Assembly (NCBI RefSeq): GCF_019052365.1
Contig: NZ_JAHQUY010000039.1
Location: 1 to 30,971 of the forward strand
DNA from: Leyella stercorea
GTDB lineage: Bacteria; Bacteroidota; Bacteroidia; Bacteroidales; Bacteroidaceae
Length of the DNA: 30,971 nucleotides
Reading direction: 5' to 3'
The notes below the pieces were generated by a model that worked only from the letters and a program-made list of their open reading frames with translations, was not told the DNA's origin and made no database searches. The translations under genes were made by a program, and so were the position numbers. Below, one piece after another: positions 1 to 8,260 of the stretch; within the stretch, counting starts at the first letter, position 1, and each line of letters starts with the position of its first letter.

Positions 1-34
1 TGTGCAACTTTTTACTCATATTTATCAACTTAAA

Positions 35-561
35 TTAATTCCGCCAACGGGTTACTTTCTTGTATTTCTGGTTGCTTGCTGTAGGATTATCCGGATTAAT
101 CATCTGCAAATATCCTGCTGCAACAAGGGATGTGATGTATTTAGCTATATTTTTTGTATGATAGACAACACCGGCTCTTTCCAAAATTTCCCTACTTGTT
201 CTTGGCACGCTACAGAAGTTTACTATATCCTTCTGTTTATTCGTCAATGGCACTCTTTTAGTGTCATGGTAACTATGTATAGTGTCATGGTCTTCGGCAA
301 AAGTGTCATGGTCGGTGTCTAAGTCGGTGTCAGAGTGTCTAAGTTGAGTGTCATGGTCTTCGGCAAAAGTGTCATGGTCGGTGTCTAAGTCAGTGTCAGA
401 GTGTCTAAGTCGTTGACAGTTGCATCCCTAACAGCTGCCTCGTCTGGCGCAAAACTACCGCAGTCGGTCATCATTTCTGCAAGTTCAACATTATCGAACA
501 CTTTGCGCTTGTCGGCACCATTCTTCACCCATACGATTCCCTTGTTGTCATGATAAGTCAT
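35..561 (-). pseudogene. Remnant of an AlbA_2-type ATP-binding transcriptional regulator
   Basis: Two minus-strand pieces belong to one broken gene. The 5' piece (561 to 385) encodes 58 residues including KGIVWVKNGADKRKV, which I recognise from the end of the AlbA_2/RecG-like ATP-binding regulators common in Bacteroidetes. The 3' piece opens in another frame, runs through two 66-bp repeats and ends at 35 with a winged-helix tail (REILERAGVVYHTKNIAKYI) typical of the same family. The two are out of frame near 412-440, so a small indel is implied. The N-terminal ATPase-like part is missing: a stop lies just upstream of 561 and the sulfatase gene ends at 618. It is therefore a 5'-truncated, frameshifted pseudogene. 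GTG at 253 could start a separate 72-residue wHTH protein, but this is less likely. Confidence 0.7.
281..412 (-). repeat. Two 66-bp tandem repeats in the pseudogene linker
   Basis: Copies at 281-346 and 347-412 differ at only a couple of positions; an 11-nt partial copy (AGTGTCATGGT) lies at 260-270. The unit is 22 codons, so copy number changes would keep frame. Read on the minus strand it encodes an acidic linker rich in DHDT, DTDLDTDHDT and FAEDHDT between the ATP-binding part and the winged helix. Confidence 0.85.
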
Positions 562-617
562 GTGAATTACTGAACATCAGTACGTTACGAGCAATCAGTA
601 AGATTTCAATAAGTATA

Positions 618-2156
618 TTAATAAGGTAGCGTCACCTTGAACAGCGGATTGTCTACATGCTCCTTGCGTATAACATCTACAAGCTCGGCTACTATGTCGG
701 GATGCGCAGCGCTCACGTCGTTGTCCTCGTGCAGGTCGGTGGCGAGGTTGTACAGGCGCGGCTTGCCCTTTACGACAATCAGCTTCCAGTCGCCACGGCG
801 CACAGCAATCTGGTCGGTCTCGTGAAACTCCCAGTAGAGATGGTCGTGCTTCAGCTGCTTGGCATCGTCGCCGAGGAGCGTCGGAGCAATGGAGAGTCCG
901 TCGAAGCCGTCGCCCGCGAGCTGGCGGTTGGTGTAGCGCTTGCGGAAGTTCTTCACGCCGGCGAGGTCGCAGAACGTAGGCATGAGGTCGTAGAAGGCGA
1001 ACTGCAGGTCGTTCACCTCGCCCGCCTTGACGTGTCCGGGCCACCATGCGATGAACGGAATACGTATGCCGCCCTCGTAACACTGACGCTTGAGTCCGCG
1101 CAGCTTGCCGTCGCGTCCGAAGAATTCGGGGTCGGCGCCGCCCTCCTCATGAGGTCCGTTGTCGGAGGTGAAGATGACGAGCGTGTTCTTGTCGAGGCCC
1201 TTCTCGCGCAGCTTCGCCATCACCTCGCCCACGTACTGGTCGAGACGCGTTATCATTCCGGCAAACTGTGCGTGGGTATGCTCCACGGCGTTGTAGCGCG
1301 AGCCTTCCTGTCCGCCCCACGTCTTGTCGACGAAAAACTTCTTCTCGTAGCCCTCCACGATGCTGTCGTAGGGCTGTGCCAGTTCGGCGTGAGGCAGGGT
1401 GTACGTAAGGAAGCCCACGAACGGCTTCTTACCGTCCTGCTTGTCAATCCACTCGAGCGCCTTGTCGTGAATGATGCGCGCCGAATACTGCTGGCGCTTA
1501 TGGTAGTCGCGTCCGAACATGGGGTATTGTATGTTCTGCTCCATCACCTCGCGCACTACCGCCGTGTCGCCCATAGAGCGCGAGTAGCGGTTGAGGAAGT
1601 TGGGATAATACAGATGCGCCTGAAACTGGCAGATGTAGCCGTAGAACTCGTCTACGCCGCGCTTGTCGGGCGTAGAGGGCGAGCCTTCGTAGCCGCCAGC
1701 CCACTTGCCGAAGACGCCTGTGGTGTAGCCGTTGTCCTTCAGCATCTCGGGCAGAATCTTGTGCTGCGGATCGTAAGGCTCCTGACCCACAACGGCAAAG
1801 TCTACGTTGTTGCCGTACATCACGGTATGCTCGGCTGACCAGTATTCGCGGTTGCCGCGCACGTGTCCATGACCCGAATGTTGACCCGTCATTATCGAAG
1901 CGCGCGAGGGCGCAGACACCGGCGAACCGGCGTAAGCCTGCGTGAAGCGCATGCCTTCCTCAGCCATGCGGTCGATGTTGGGCGTGCTGATATAGGGCTG
2001 TCCGTAGCAGGCGAGGTCGCCGTAGCCCATGTCGTCGCACAATATGAATATAATGTTGGGTTGTTTCGGCTGCACACGCTTTCCAGGCGCCTTCGCAGCC
2101 ACGAGCGTAGGCACTACGGAGAGGGCGGCGCTCGCTAAGAGAATATTCTTATTCAT
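618..2156 (-). CDS. Secreted type I sulfatase, serine-type (512 aa)
   Basis: Hydrolyses sulfate esters, most likely of glycans such as mucin or glycosaminoglycans, in the periplasm. A hydrophobic N-terminus (residues 1-21, ending LVAA) looks like a signal peptide. Metal-binding Asp41-Asp42 lie in LCDDMGYGD. The formylglycine motif is SAPSRASIMTG with Ser81 instead of Cys, so activation needs an anaerobic sulfatase-maturating enzyme (anSME), which is not in this window. The C-terminal metal and active-site segment TSDNGPHEEGG is present. Length and domain order fit the arylsulfatase/S1 family. The gene stands alone: no SusC/SusD pair or glycosidase is visible nearby, so the substrate cannot be inferred. 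I saw no clear -7 box upstream. Confidence 0.92.
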   Translation of the reverse strand: MNKNILLASAALSVVPTLVAAKAPGKRVQPKQPNIIFILCDDMGYGDLACYGQPYISTPNIDRMAEEGMRFTQAYAGSPVSAPSRASIMTGQHSGHGHVRGNREYWSAEHTVMYGNNVDFAVVGQEPYDPQHKILPEMLKDNGYTTGVFGKWAGGYEGSPSTPDKRGVDEFYGYICQFQAHLYYPNFLNRYSRSMGDTAVVREVMEQNIQYPMFGRDYHKRQQYSARIIHDKALEWIDKQDGKKPFVGFLTYTLPHAELAQPYDSIVEGYEKKFFVDKTWGGQEGSRYNAVEHTHAQFAGMITRLDQYVGEVMAKLREKGLDKNTLVIFTSDNGPHEEGGADPEFFGRDGKLRGLKRQCYEGGIRIPFIAWWPGHVKAGEVNDLQFAFYDLMPTFCDLAGVKNFRKRYTNRQLAGDGFDGLSIAPTLLGDDAKQLKHDHLYWEFHETDQIAVRRGDWKLIVVKGKPRLYNLATDLHEDNDVSAAHPDIVAELVDVIRKEHVDNPLFKVTLPY

Positions 2157-2293
2157 CGCGAAATATGTTGTTTTAGAGTAATCGATTTGTTTTCAATGTA
2201 TAAAATTACTGCAAATAATCCGAACGCCAAAATCATTTGACTACAAACGCATAAATTAAGCCGTTTTTACTCCGTTTTTCAGATAAAAAACAT

Positions 2294-2301
2294 TACTTTT
2301 G
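2294..2301 (+). promoter_or_regulatory. -7 box for the toxin-antitoxin pair
   Basis: TACTTTTG followed by CA matches the Bacteroidetes TAnnTTTG -7 consensus. It lies 75 nt upstream of the antitoxin start. The -33 region is T-rich but has no clean TTTG. Confidence 0.5.
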
Positions 2302-2376
2302 CATATAGATTTTGCGCGGAAGCGCACATCTTAATCTAATAAAAGGACATTTACTAATAACTTTAAAGCAAACAAT

Positions 2377-2598
2377 ATGGCAGCAACAGTACTGAACGAT
2401 GCGCAGATTGATATACTCAATATGATGCAATGGGTGAAAAGTCCCGAGGCTTTAGCTGACTTGAAACAAGCGATATCCGATTTCTTCGCAAAGAAAGCGA
2501 AGGAAGAGATAGACGCTATGTGGGCTAACGGAAAGATGAACGAGGCAAAGTTCGAAAGCTTTGAGAATCTTCACGAAAGAACTCCTTACAAACGATAG
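2377..2598 (+). CDS. Putative antitoxin partner of a PIN toxin (73 aa)
   Basis: Small, mostly helical protein (MAATVLNDAQIDILNMMQWV to HERTPYKR) ending 6 nt before a PIN-domain gene. By position, size and charged helical composition it is the likely antitoxin, binding and neutralising the toxin and possibly repressing the pair. I recognise no named DNA-binding fold; similar small proteins (ILNMM start, RTPYK end) precede PIN genes in Bacteroidales. The segment is AT-richer than the flanking high-GC genes, which suits a mobile accessory module. The start at 2377 follows an A-rich leader. Confidence 0.75.
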   Translation: MAATVLNDAQIDILNMMQWVKSPEALADLKQAISDFFAKKAKEEIDAMWANGKMNEAKFESFENLHERTPYKR

Positions 2599-2604
2599 AA
2601 AGCT

Positions 2605-3015
2605 ATGAACATTGTCTTGGATACCAACTGTCTGATTATGGCTATTTCGGCACAGAATGAATACTATCAAGTGTGGCAAGACTTTCTTGATGGCAAGTAC
2701 GTTCTGTGCGTAACAAATGATATCATAGAGGAATACTCGGAAGTTATAGCGCGAAACATATCACCTTTGGTTTCCGAATTCATCATCACAGCCATTTTAA
2801 ACAGGAAAAACATAAAACTTATATCACCTTCGTATGCTTTCCATCTTATAGAAGCAGACGAAGACGACAATAAATTTGTTGACTGCGCCATTATTGGCAA
2901 CGCAAAGTATATTGTAACACAAGACCATCACTTCAATATTCTGAAACAAATATCATTTCCGAAAGTAGACGTGATAACACTGAAAGCGTTTCTTGCGGAC
3001 TTGCAAAAACTATAA
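2605..3015 (+). CDS. PIN-domain ribonuclease toxin (136 aa)
   Basis: PIN-family Mg2+-dependent endoribonuclease, probably the toxin of a type II pair with the preceding gene. The acidic active site is visible: Asp6 in IVLDTNCL, Glu42/43 in DIIEEYSEV, Asp93 in NKFVDCAI and Asp107 in VTQDHHF. The length matches the 'putative toxin-antitoxin system toxin component, PIN family' group. It ends 6 nt before the next large gene, so read-through into that gene is possible, although the composition change at the boundary suggests the pair was inserted upstream of it. The RNA target is unknown. Confidence 0.88.
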   Translation: MNIVLDTNCLIMAISAQNEYYQVWQDFLDGKYVLCVTNDIIEEYSEVIARNISPLVSEFIITAILNRKNIKLISPSYAFHLIEADEDDNKFVDCAIIGNAKYIVTQDHHFNILKQISFPKVDVITLKAFLADLQKL

Positions 3016-3021
3016 ACAACA

Positions 3022-6000
3022 ATGAGAGAGAAAATTGATTGCTTTCTGCCCTGCAACGATGTAGCCGAGATTGCCGACTCGCTGCAGACGCTGAGCCAAA
3101 GCAAGACTACACAGCATATAAACCTGCTCGTGAGCGCCGCAAGCGACATCTGCGCGTGCGGCGACTCGGACAGCATCAGCGACTGCACAGTGATTGCCGT
3201 CGACGGACTGACGTCGACAAAGACGCTGCTCACCATCGAGGAGCATACCGACGCCGAATACGTGCTGCTGAGCCTGAAGCACACGCCGGTGAGCCTCGGA
3301 CTGCACGCGCTCGACCGACTGCTGCGCGTGGCTACCGACAGCAATGCGGGTATGGTGTACGCCGACTGCTACATACAGAAGGACGGCGTGCAGGAGAAAC
3401 ATCCTACCATCGACTATCAGACGGGCAGCATACGCGACGACTTCGACTTCGGACAGCTCGTGCTCATACGCGCATCGCTGCTGCACGAGTACGCGGCGAA
3501 GCAGCATCTCGCCGACTACAAGTGGGCGGGCTTCTACGACCTGCGCCTGTACATAAGCCGCAAGTCGCAGATTTTCCATCTTAACGAGTATCTGTACACG
3601 CAGGTGGAGACCGACTCGCGCAAGAGCGGCGAGCGCCAGTTCGACTACGTCAACCCACGCAACCGTGAGGTGCAGATAGAGATGGAACAGGCGGCAACGA
3701 AGCACCTCGACAAGATTGGCGCTACGGTAGACACGTCGAAGTATATGAAGCCCGACTACAGCGAGCAGGACTTCACGTACGAGGCTTCGGTGATTATACC
3801 TGTTTTCAACCGCGCCAAGACCATCGCCGACGCTGTCGGATCGGCTCTCGCACAGAAGACTACATTCAAGTATAACGTAATAGTGGTGGACAACCACTCC
3901 ACCGACGGCACTTCAGACATCCTCGAAGCGGCTGCTGCCGAGGACAAGCGCCTCATACACATCGTTCCTGAGCGCACCGACCTCGGCATCGGCGGTTGCT
4001 GGAACGTGGCTGTCGACGACGCACGCTGCGGACGCTTCGCCGTGCAGCTCGACAGCGACGACCTCTACTCGTCGCTGCAGACGCTGCAGCGCATCGTCGA
4101 CGAGTTTCACAAGCAGGGGGCTGCGATGATTGTGGGCTCCTACCGCATGTGCAACTTCCAGCTCGAGACGCTCCCGCCGGGACTTATCGACCACAAGGAG
4201 TGGACCGACCAGAACGGACCGAACAATGCGCTGCGCATAAACGGACTCGGCGCGCCGCGCGCTTTCTTCACGCCTATCTTGCGACAGATTCAGTTCCCGA
4301 ACACGTCGTACGGCGAGGACTACGCCCTCGGACTTGCCTTCAGCCGCAAGTACCGCATCGGCAGAATCTTCGACGAGCTTTATCTGTGCCGCCGCTGGGA
4401 CGGCAACAGCGACGCCGCCCTCAGCATAGAGCGCCAGAACGCCAACAACCTGTATAAGGACCGCCTGCGCACACTGGAGATTGCGGCGCGCCAGCAACTC
4501 TCCGAAGGCACCGCAGACGCCTCAGCCGACAGTTCGCTGCAGCGCTTCTTCAACCGCCAGCTGGAGGTGTGGGAGGATGCCAGACAGCACTTCCACGACC
4601 TGCGCAACGTGAAGACACGCGAGTTGTCGTGCGGCGAGATTACACTCAAGCTGCAGTTCAACCCCGCACGCATCGTCTCTACGGGCGCGAACATCGACCG
4701 CAAGACTATCGCCGAGCGCCCCTGCTTCCTCTGCGAGCAGAACCGACCGAAGGAGCAGATGCAGAAGCAGGTGGACAAGAACTTCACGCTGCTCGTCAAC
4801 CCCTTCCCTATCATGCCCCAACACTTCACCATTCCGCTGCGCACGCACCGTCCGCAGAGCATCGGCATGAACTATGGCGAGATTTACCGACTGCTCAATG
4901 CCTATCCGACGCTGACGGTGTTCTATAACGGACCGAAGTGCGGCGCGTCGGCTCCCGACCACATGCACTTCCAGGCTGTATGTTCGGGCATGCTGCCGCT
5001 GCAGACCAACTGGCCCAGACTGAGCCGCGACACCGAAGTGATCATAAAGAACGACGAGCGCGGCGCGATAACAGCCGTACGCGGCTTCGCCGTGCCCGTA
5101 TTCTCTATACGCACCACCGACCAGCACACGGGCGAACAGCTCTTCCGCAAGCTCTATTCGGCGCTGCCGATGCACGGCGGCGATACCGAGCCGATGATGA
5201 ACATCATAGCATGGCGCGACGGCGACGACTATCAGGTGGTGGTGATACCACGCACGAAGCATCGTCCCGACTGCTACTTCGCCGACGGCGAGCAGAAGCG
5301 CCTCGTCAGTCCGGGTTCGCTCGACATGGCGGGCTTCATCGTCACACCGCGTAGCGAAGACTTCAATACGCTCAGCGCAGACGAAGCCGTAGCTATCTTG
5401 AAGGAGTGCGGCATGGACACGGCTACGTTCAACGAGACAGCCGAGAAGCTGCGCACACTTGCAGCGGGCAACCTCGCTTCTAACACCCACTTCGCAGGCA
5501 AGCAGCCAAACGTATCGGTAGGCATCGTGAGCGGCGCGAAGATATCTTTCTCGCTCAACAAGCCGTACATGGCTAAGGGCAACCTGATTGAGGGCGAGCA
5601 GGTGGTTGAGTTCCATGAGGGCGGCATTCTGTGGAACGGCAACCAGTATCGCGAGCTTACTTTACATCCGCAGCAGAACGACGCCTCGTTCTCTCTGCAC
5701 GATGTCACAATCGGCGTCAACTTCCACTGGGAGCGTCAGGAGACGCAGACCTTCCTGGGCACGCTGCGCCTCGTGGTAGACTCAGACCGCGTCTGCGCCA
5801 TCAACGAACTGCCCGTGGAGTCGTATCTTGAAAGCGTCATCTCAAGCGAGATGAGCGCCACATCGAGCCTCGAACTGCTCAAGGCGCACGCCGTCATCTC
5901 GCGCAGCTGGCTGCTTGCGCAGATTGAACAGCGCCACAAGCAGCAGACGGGCGCCGGAGGCAGCGGCTTCTTCTCGTTCATACGCAAGGACGACGAGCTG

Positions 6001-6846
6001 ATAAAGTGGTACGACCGCGAAGACCACACCATCTTCGACGTATGCGCCGACGACCACTGCCAGCGCTATCAGGGCATCACAAAGGCTACGAGCAAGCATG
6101 TGGCGGAGGCTATACACGCCACACGCGGACAGATACTGATGGACAACGACGAGATATGCGACGCACGCTTCAGCAAGTGCTGCGGCGGCGCGACGGAGGA
6201 GTTCCAGTATTGCTGGGAGAACGTGAAGAAACCGTATCTTGCGGCGATACGCGACGTGGCTGACGCAAGCTCTTGCGGATGCAACAACGCCGGAGCCGCA
6301 GAACTGCCCGACCTGACCGTAGAGGAAAACGCCGAACGCTGGATTCGCACGGCGCCGGAGTCGTTCTGCAACACCGACGACAAGAAGATACTCTCGGAAG
6401 TGCTCAACGACTACGACCAGGAGACGACCGACTTCTATCGCTGGCACGTCACATACACGCAGGACGAGCTGAAGAGCCTCATCACAGAGCGTCTGAAGAT
6501 GGAGTTCGGCGACATTCTCGACCTCGTTCCGGTGGAGCGTGGCAGCAGCGGACGCATCTGCCGCCTGAAGATTGTGGGATCGGAGCGCACCTTCACTATC
6601 GGTAAGGAACTGGAGATACGCCGTACGCTCAGCGATACGCATCTCTACAGTAGCGCCTTCGTGGTTGACAAGGAGGACGTAAAGGACGGTGTGCCGCAGA
6701 CATTCCGACTCACGGGTGCAGGCTGGGGACACGGCGTGGGACTCTGCCAGATTGGTGCTGCAGTAATGGGCGCCAAGGGCTATAACTACGACCAAATCCT
6801 GCTGCACTACTACCGCGGAGCGGAGATAAAGAGGATATATAAGTAG
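3022..6846 (+). CDS. Glycosyltransferase / HIT-like DUF4922 / SpoIID-LytB fusion protein (1274 aa)
   Basis: At least three modules in one chain. Residues 1-240 look like a degenerate GT-A-type domain ([10 protein letters not shown]). Residues 250-480 form a family 2 glycosyltransferase ([20 protein letters not shown] at about 343-346; [14 protein letters not shown]). Residues 500-830 resemble DUF4922, a HIT/GalT-like nucleotidyl-phosphorylase fold with Cys568-x2-Cys571 (CFLCEQNRP) and a histidine motif H647-M-H649-F-Q in [11 protein letters not shown]. Residues 832-1274 are SpoIID/LytB: candidate catalytic Glu943 in VISSEMS, a Cys cluster KCCGG, and [16 protein letters not shown] near the end. 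SpoIID proteins are peptidoglycan lytic transglycosylases or amidase enhancers and are normally exported, yet no signal peptide or membrane segment is visible here. Two AmpG-like transporters follow. Domain calls are firm; the joint function is inference. Confidence 0.9.
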   Translation: MREKIDCFLPCNDVAEIADSLQTLSQSKTTQHINLLVSAASDICACGDSDSISDCTVIAVDGLTSTKTLLTIEEHTDAEYVLLSLKHTPVSLGLHALDRLLRVATDSNAGMVYADCYIQKDGVQEKHPTIDYQTGSIRDDFDFGQLVLIRASLLHEYAAKQHLADYKWAGFYDLRLYISRKSQIFHLNEYLYTQVETDSRKSGERQFDYVNPRNREVQIEMEQAATKHLDKIGATVDTSKYMKPDYSEQDFTYEASVIIPVFNRAKTIADAVGSALAQKTTFKYNVIVVDNHSTDGTSDILEAAAAEDKRLIHIVPERTDLGIGGCWNVAVDDARCGRFAVQLDSDDLYSSLQTLQRIVDEFHKQGAAMIVGSYRMCNFQLETLPPGLIDHKEWTDQNGPNNALRINGLGAPRAFFTPILRQIQFPNTSYGEDYALGLAFSRKYRIGRIFDELYLCRRWDGNSDAALSIERQNANNLYKDRLRTLEIAARQQLSEGTADASADSSLQRFFNRQLEVWEDARQHFHDLRNVKTRELSCGEITLKLQFNPARIVSTGANIDRKTIAERPCFLCEQNRPKEQMQKQVDKNFTLLVNPFPIMPQHFTIPLRTHRPQSIGMNYGEIYRLLNAYPTLTVFYNGPKCGASAPDHMHFQAVCSGMLPLQTNWPRLSRDTEVIIKNDERGAITAVRGFAVPVFSIRTTDQHTGEQLFRKLYSALPMHGGDTEPMMNIIAWRDGDDYQVVVIPRTKHRPDCYFADGEQKRLVSPGSLDMAGFIVTPRSEDFNTLSADEAVAILKECGMDTATFNETAEKLRTLAAGNLASNTHFAGKQPNVSVGIVSGAKISFSLNKPYMAKGNLIEGEQVVEFHEGGILWNGNQYRELTLHPQQNDASFSLHDVTIGVNFHWERQETQTFLGTLRLVVDSDRVCAINELPVESYLESVISSEMSATSSLELLKAHAVISRSWLLAQIEQRHKQQTGAGGSGFFSFIRKDDELIKWYDREDHTIFDVCADDHCQRYQGITKATSKHVAEAIHATRGQILMDNDEICDARFSKCCGGATEEFQYCWENVKKPYLAAIRDVADASSCGCNNAGAAELPDLTVEENAERWIRTAPESFCNTDDKKILSEVLNDYDQETTDFYRWHVTYTQDELKSLITERLKMEFGDILDLVPVERGSSGRICRLKIVGSERTFTIGKELEIRRTLSDTHLYSSAFVVDKEDVKDGVPQTFRLTGAGWGHGVGLCQIGAAVMGAKGYNYDQILLHYYRGAEIKRIYK

Positions 6847-6850
6847 TTTC

Positions 6851-6899
6851 AGGGGGTGCACTTGTCTCAAGTGCACCAACCAAGCAAGAACTGCACCAA
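6851..6899 (+). repeat. Family A hairpin repeat, copy 1
   Basis: Begins 4 nt after the preceding stop codon. Perfect 10-bp stem GGTGCACTTG / CAAGTGCACC with loop TCT, preceded by a G run and followed by AACCAAGCAAGAACTGCACC. The whole 49-nt unit recurs, inverted, at 20700-20748. No strong T-tract follows, so it is not a textbook terminator. Confidence 0.85.
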
Positions 6900-6985
6900 T
6901 TTTGAATTAAGAATTCGCAACTCAAAATCCAAAACTCAAAACACAAAATTGCCTTTGGCAATAATTAAAAATTAAAAATTAATAA
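6900..6985 (+). repeat. AT-rich low-complexity leader
   Basis: Contains CTCAAAA-type short repeats, a small hairpin TTGCC-TTT-GGCAA at 6949-6961, and an ATTAAAAATT tandem ending at the TTG start of the transporter. A near-identical ATTAAAAATT leader precedes pyrE (29561-29591). Confidence 0.6.
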
Positions 6986-8260
6986 TTGAAAAAGACTAAT
7001 CCGTGGGCATGGATCCCCACACTATATTTCGCAGAAGGCCTGCCCAACGTTGTCGTTACAGCCCTGTCGGTAGTCATGCTGATGCAGATGGGACTGAGCG
7101 ATGCTGAGGTGGGACTCTACACGGGCTGGCTGGCTCTGCCTTGGGTGGTGAAGCCGCTATGGAGTCCGTTCATCGACCTGCTGAAGACAAAACGCTGGTG
7201 GGTGCTCACGATGCAGCTGCTCATGGGCAGTGCGCTGGCTGGCATCGCCTTCACGCTGCCTACGTCGTTCTGGTTTCAGGGCACGATGTTCTTCCTCTTC
7301 GCAATGGCGTTCGCCAGTGCCACACACGACATCTCTGCCGACGGCTTCTACATGATAGAGCTTGACGAGCACAACCAGGCGAAGTACGTCGGACTGCGCA
7401 ATACGTTCTATCGACTCGCCGTCATCTTCGTGAACGGCGCGCTCGTGTCGCTCGCCGGCTTCCTTGAACATCAATTGCAGATGCCTGTGGTCTACACCTG
7501 GACGCTTATCTTCTACGCGCTCGCGGCACTCTTCATCGGCATCTGGCTCTACCACTGCAAGATGATGCCGCGTCCTGCCGATGATGTTAGTTCGGAGAAG
7601 AGCGTTGGAGAGGTGGCAAGCGAACTGAAGACTATGCTCGCCACATTCTTCTGCAAGTTCGGCACAAAGGAGACCGTGTTCGTGATGCTATTCCTGCTGT
7701 TCTACCGCTTTCCGGAAGCTCTGCTGAACACGATGACAAAGACGTTCCTCATGCGACCTACAGCCGAAGGCGGAATGGCTCTGACACCCGAGGAGTACGG
7801 ACTGGCGCAGGGCACGGTGGGACTCATCGGACTGCTCTTGGGCGGAATACTCGGCGGCGTGCTCGTCAGTCGCGACGGCATGAAGCGCTGGCTGTGGCCG
7901 CTCGTATGCGCCATCACACTGCCCGACGTAGTGTACATCTACCTCAGCTACACGCTCGACTCTAATCTGTGGGTCGTATCGTCGTGCCTCTTCGTGGAGC
8001 AGTTCGGCTATGGCTTGGGCTTCACCGTATTGACGCTCTACATGCTTTACTACAGTCAGGGCAAGTTCCGCACCTCACATTATTCTATATGCACCGGCAT
8101 CTCCTATCTCGGACTGATGCTGCCGGGCATGGTGTCGGGCTACGTTAAGGACATCATGGGCTACAAGATGTTCTTCATCTTCGTGATGGCGTGCTGCCTG
8201 ATCACGTTCCTCGTGACGGCGTTCCTGAAGATTGACCCTGAGTTCGGAAAGAAAAAATAA
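6986..8260 (+). CDS. AmpG-like MFS transporter (424 aa)
   Basis: Twelve-helix major facilitator of the AmpG/PAT type, expected to import cell-wall-derived muropeptides or aminosugars across the inner membrane. Typical features are the N-terminal PWAWIPTLYFAEGLP, the intramembrane Asp-containing HDISADGFYM, and the cytoplasmic loop HNQAKYVGLRNTFYR. Start is TTG (MKKTNPW); no in-frame ATG lies close by, and the AT-rich repeat abuts it. It ends 1 nt into the next gene's ATG (TAATG), giving translational coupling. Position behind a SpoIID-domain protein supports a role in peptidoglycan turnover; the exact substrate is inferred. Confidence 0.88.
   Translation: MKKTNPWAWIPTLYFAEGLPNVVVTALSVVMLMQMGLSDAEVGLYTGWLALPWVVKPLWSPFIDLLKTKRWWVLTMQLLMGSALAGIAFTLPTSFWFQGTMFFLFAMAFASATHDISADGFYMIELDEHNQAKYVGLRNTFYRLAVIFVNGALVSLAGFLEHQLQMPVVYTWTLIFYALAALFIGIWLYHCKMMPRPADDVSSEKSVGEVASELKTMLATFFCKFGTKETVFVMLFLLFYRFPEALLNTMTKTFLMRPTAEGGMALTPEEYGLAQGTVGLIGLLLGGILGGVLVSRDGMKRWLWPLVCAITLPDVVYIYLSYTLDSNLWVVSSCLFVEQFGYGLGFTVLTLYMLYYSQGKFRTSHYSICTGISYLGLMLPGMVSGYVKDIMGYKMFFIFVMACCLITFLVTAFLKIDPEFGKKK

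Noticed and set aside
3022..6846. Three separate genes joined by a sequence error
   Set aside because: The frame is continuous over 1274 codons with plausible linkers and no internal stop; kept as a fusion, although only an orthologue comparison could exclude it.
6851..6899. Simple rho-independent terminator
   Set aside because: The stem is followed by AACCAAGC rather than a T-tract, and the same element occurs inside aguA.
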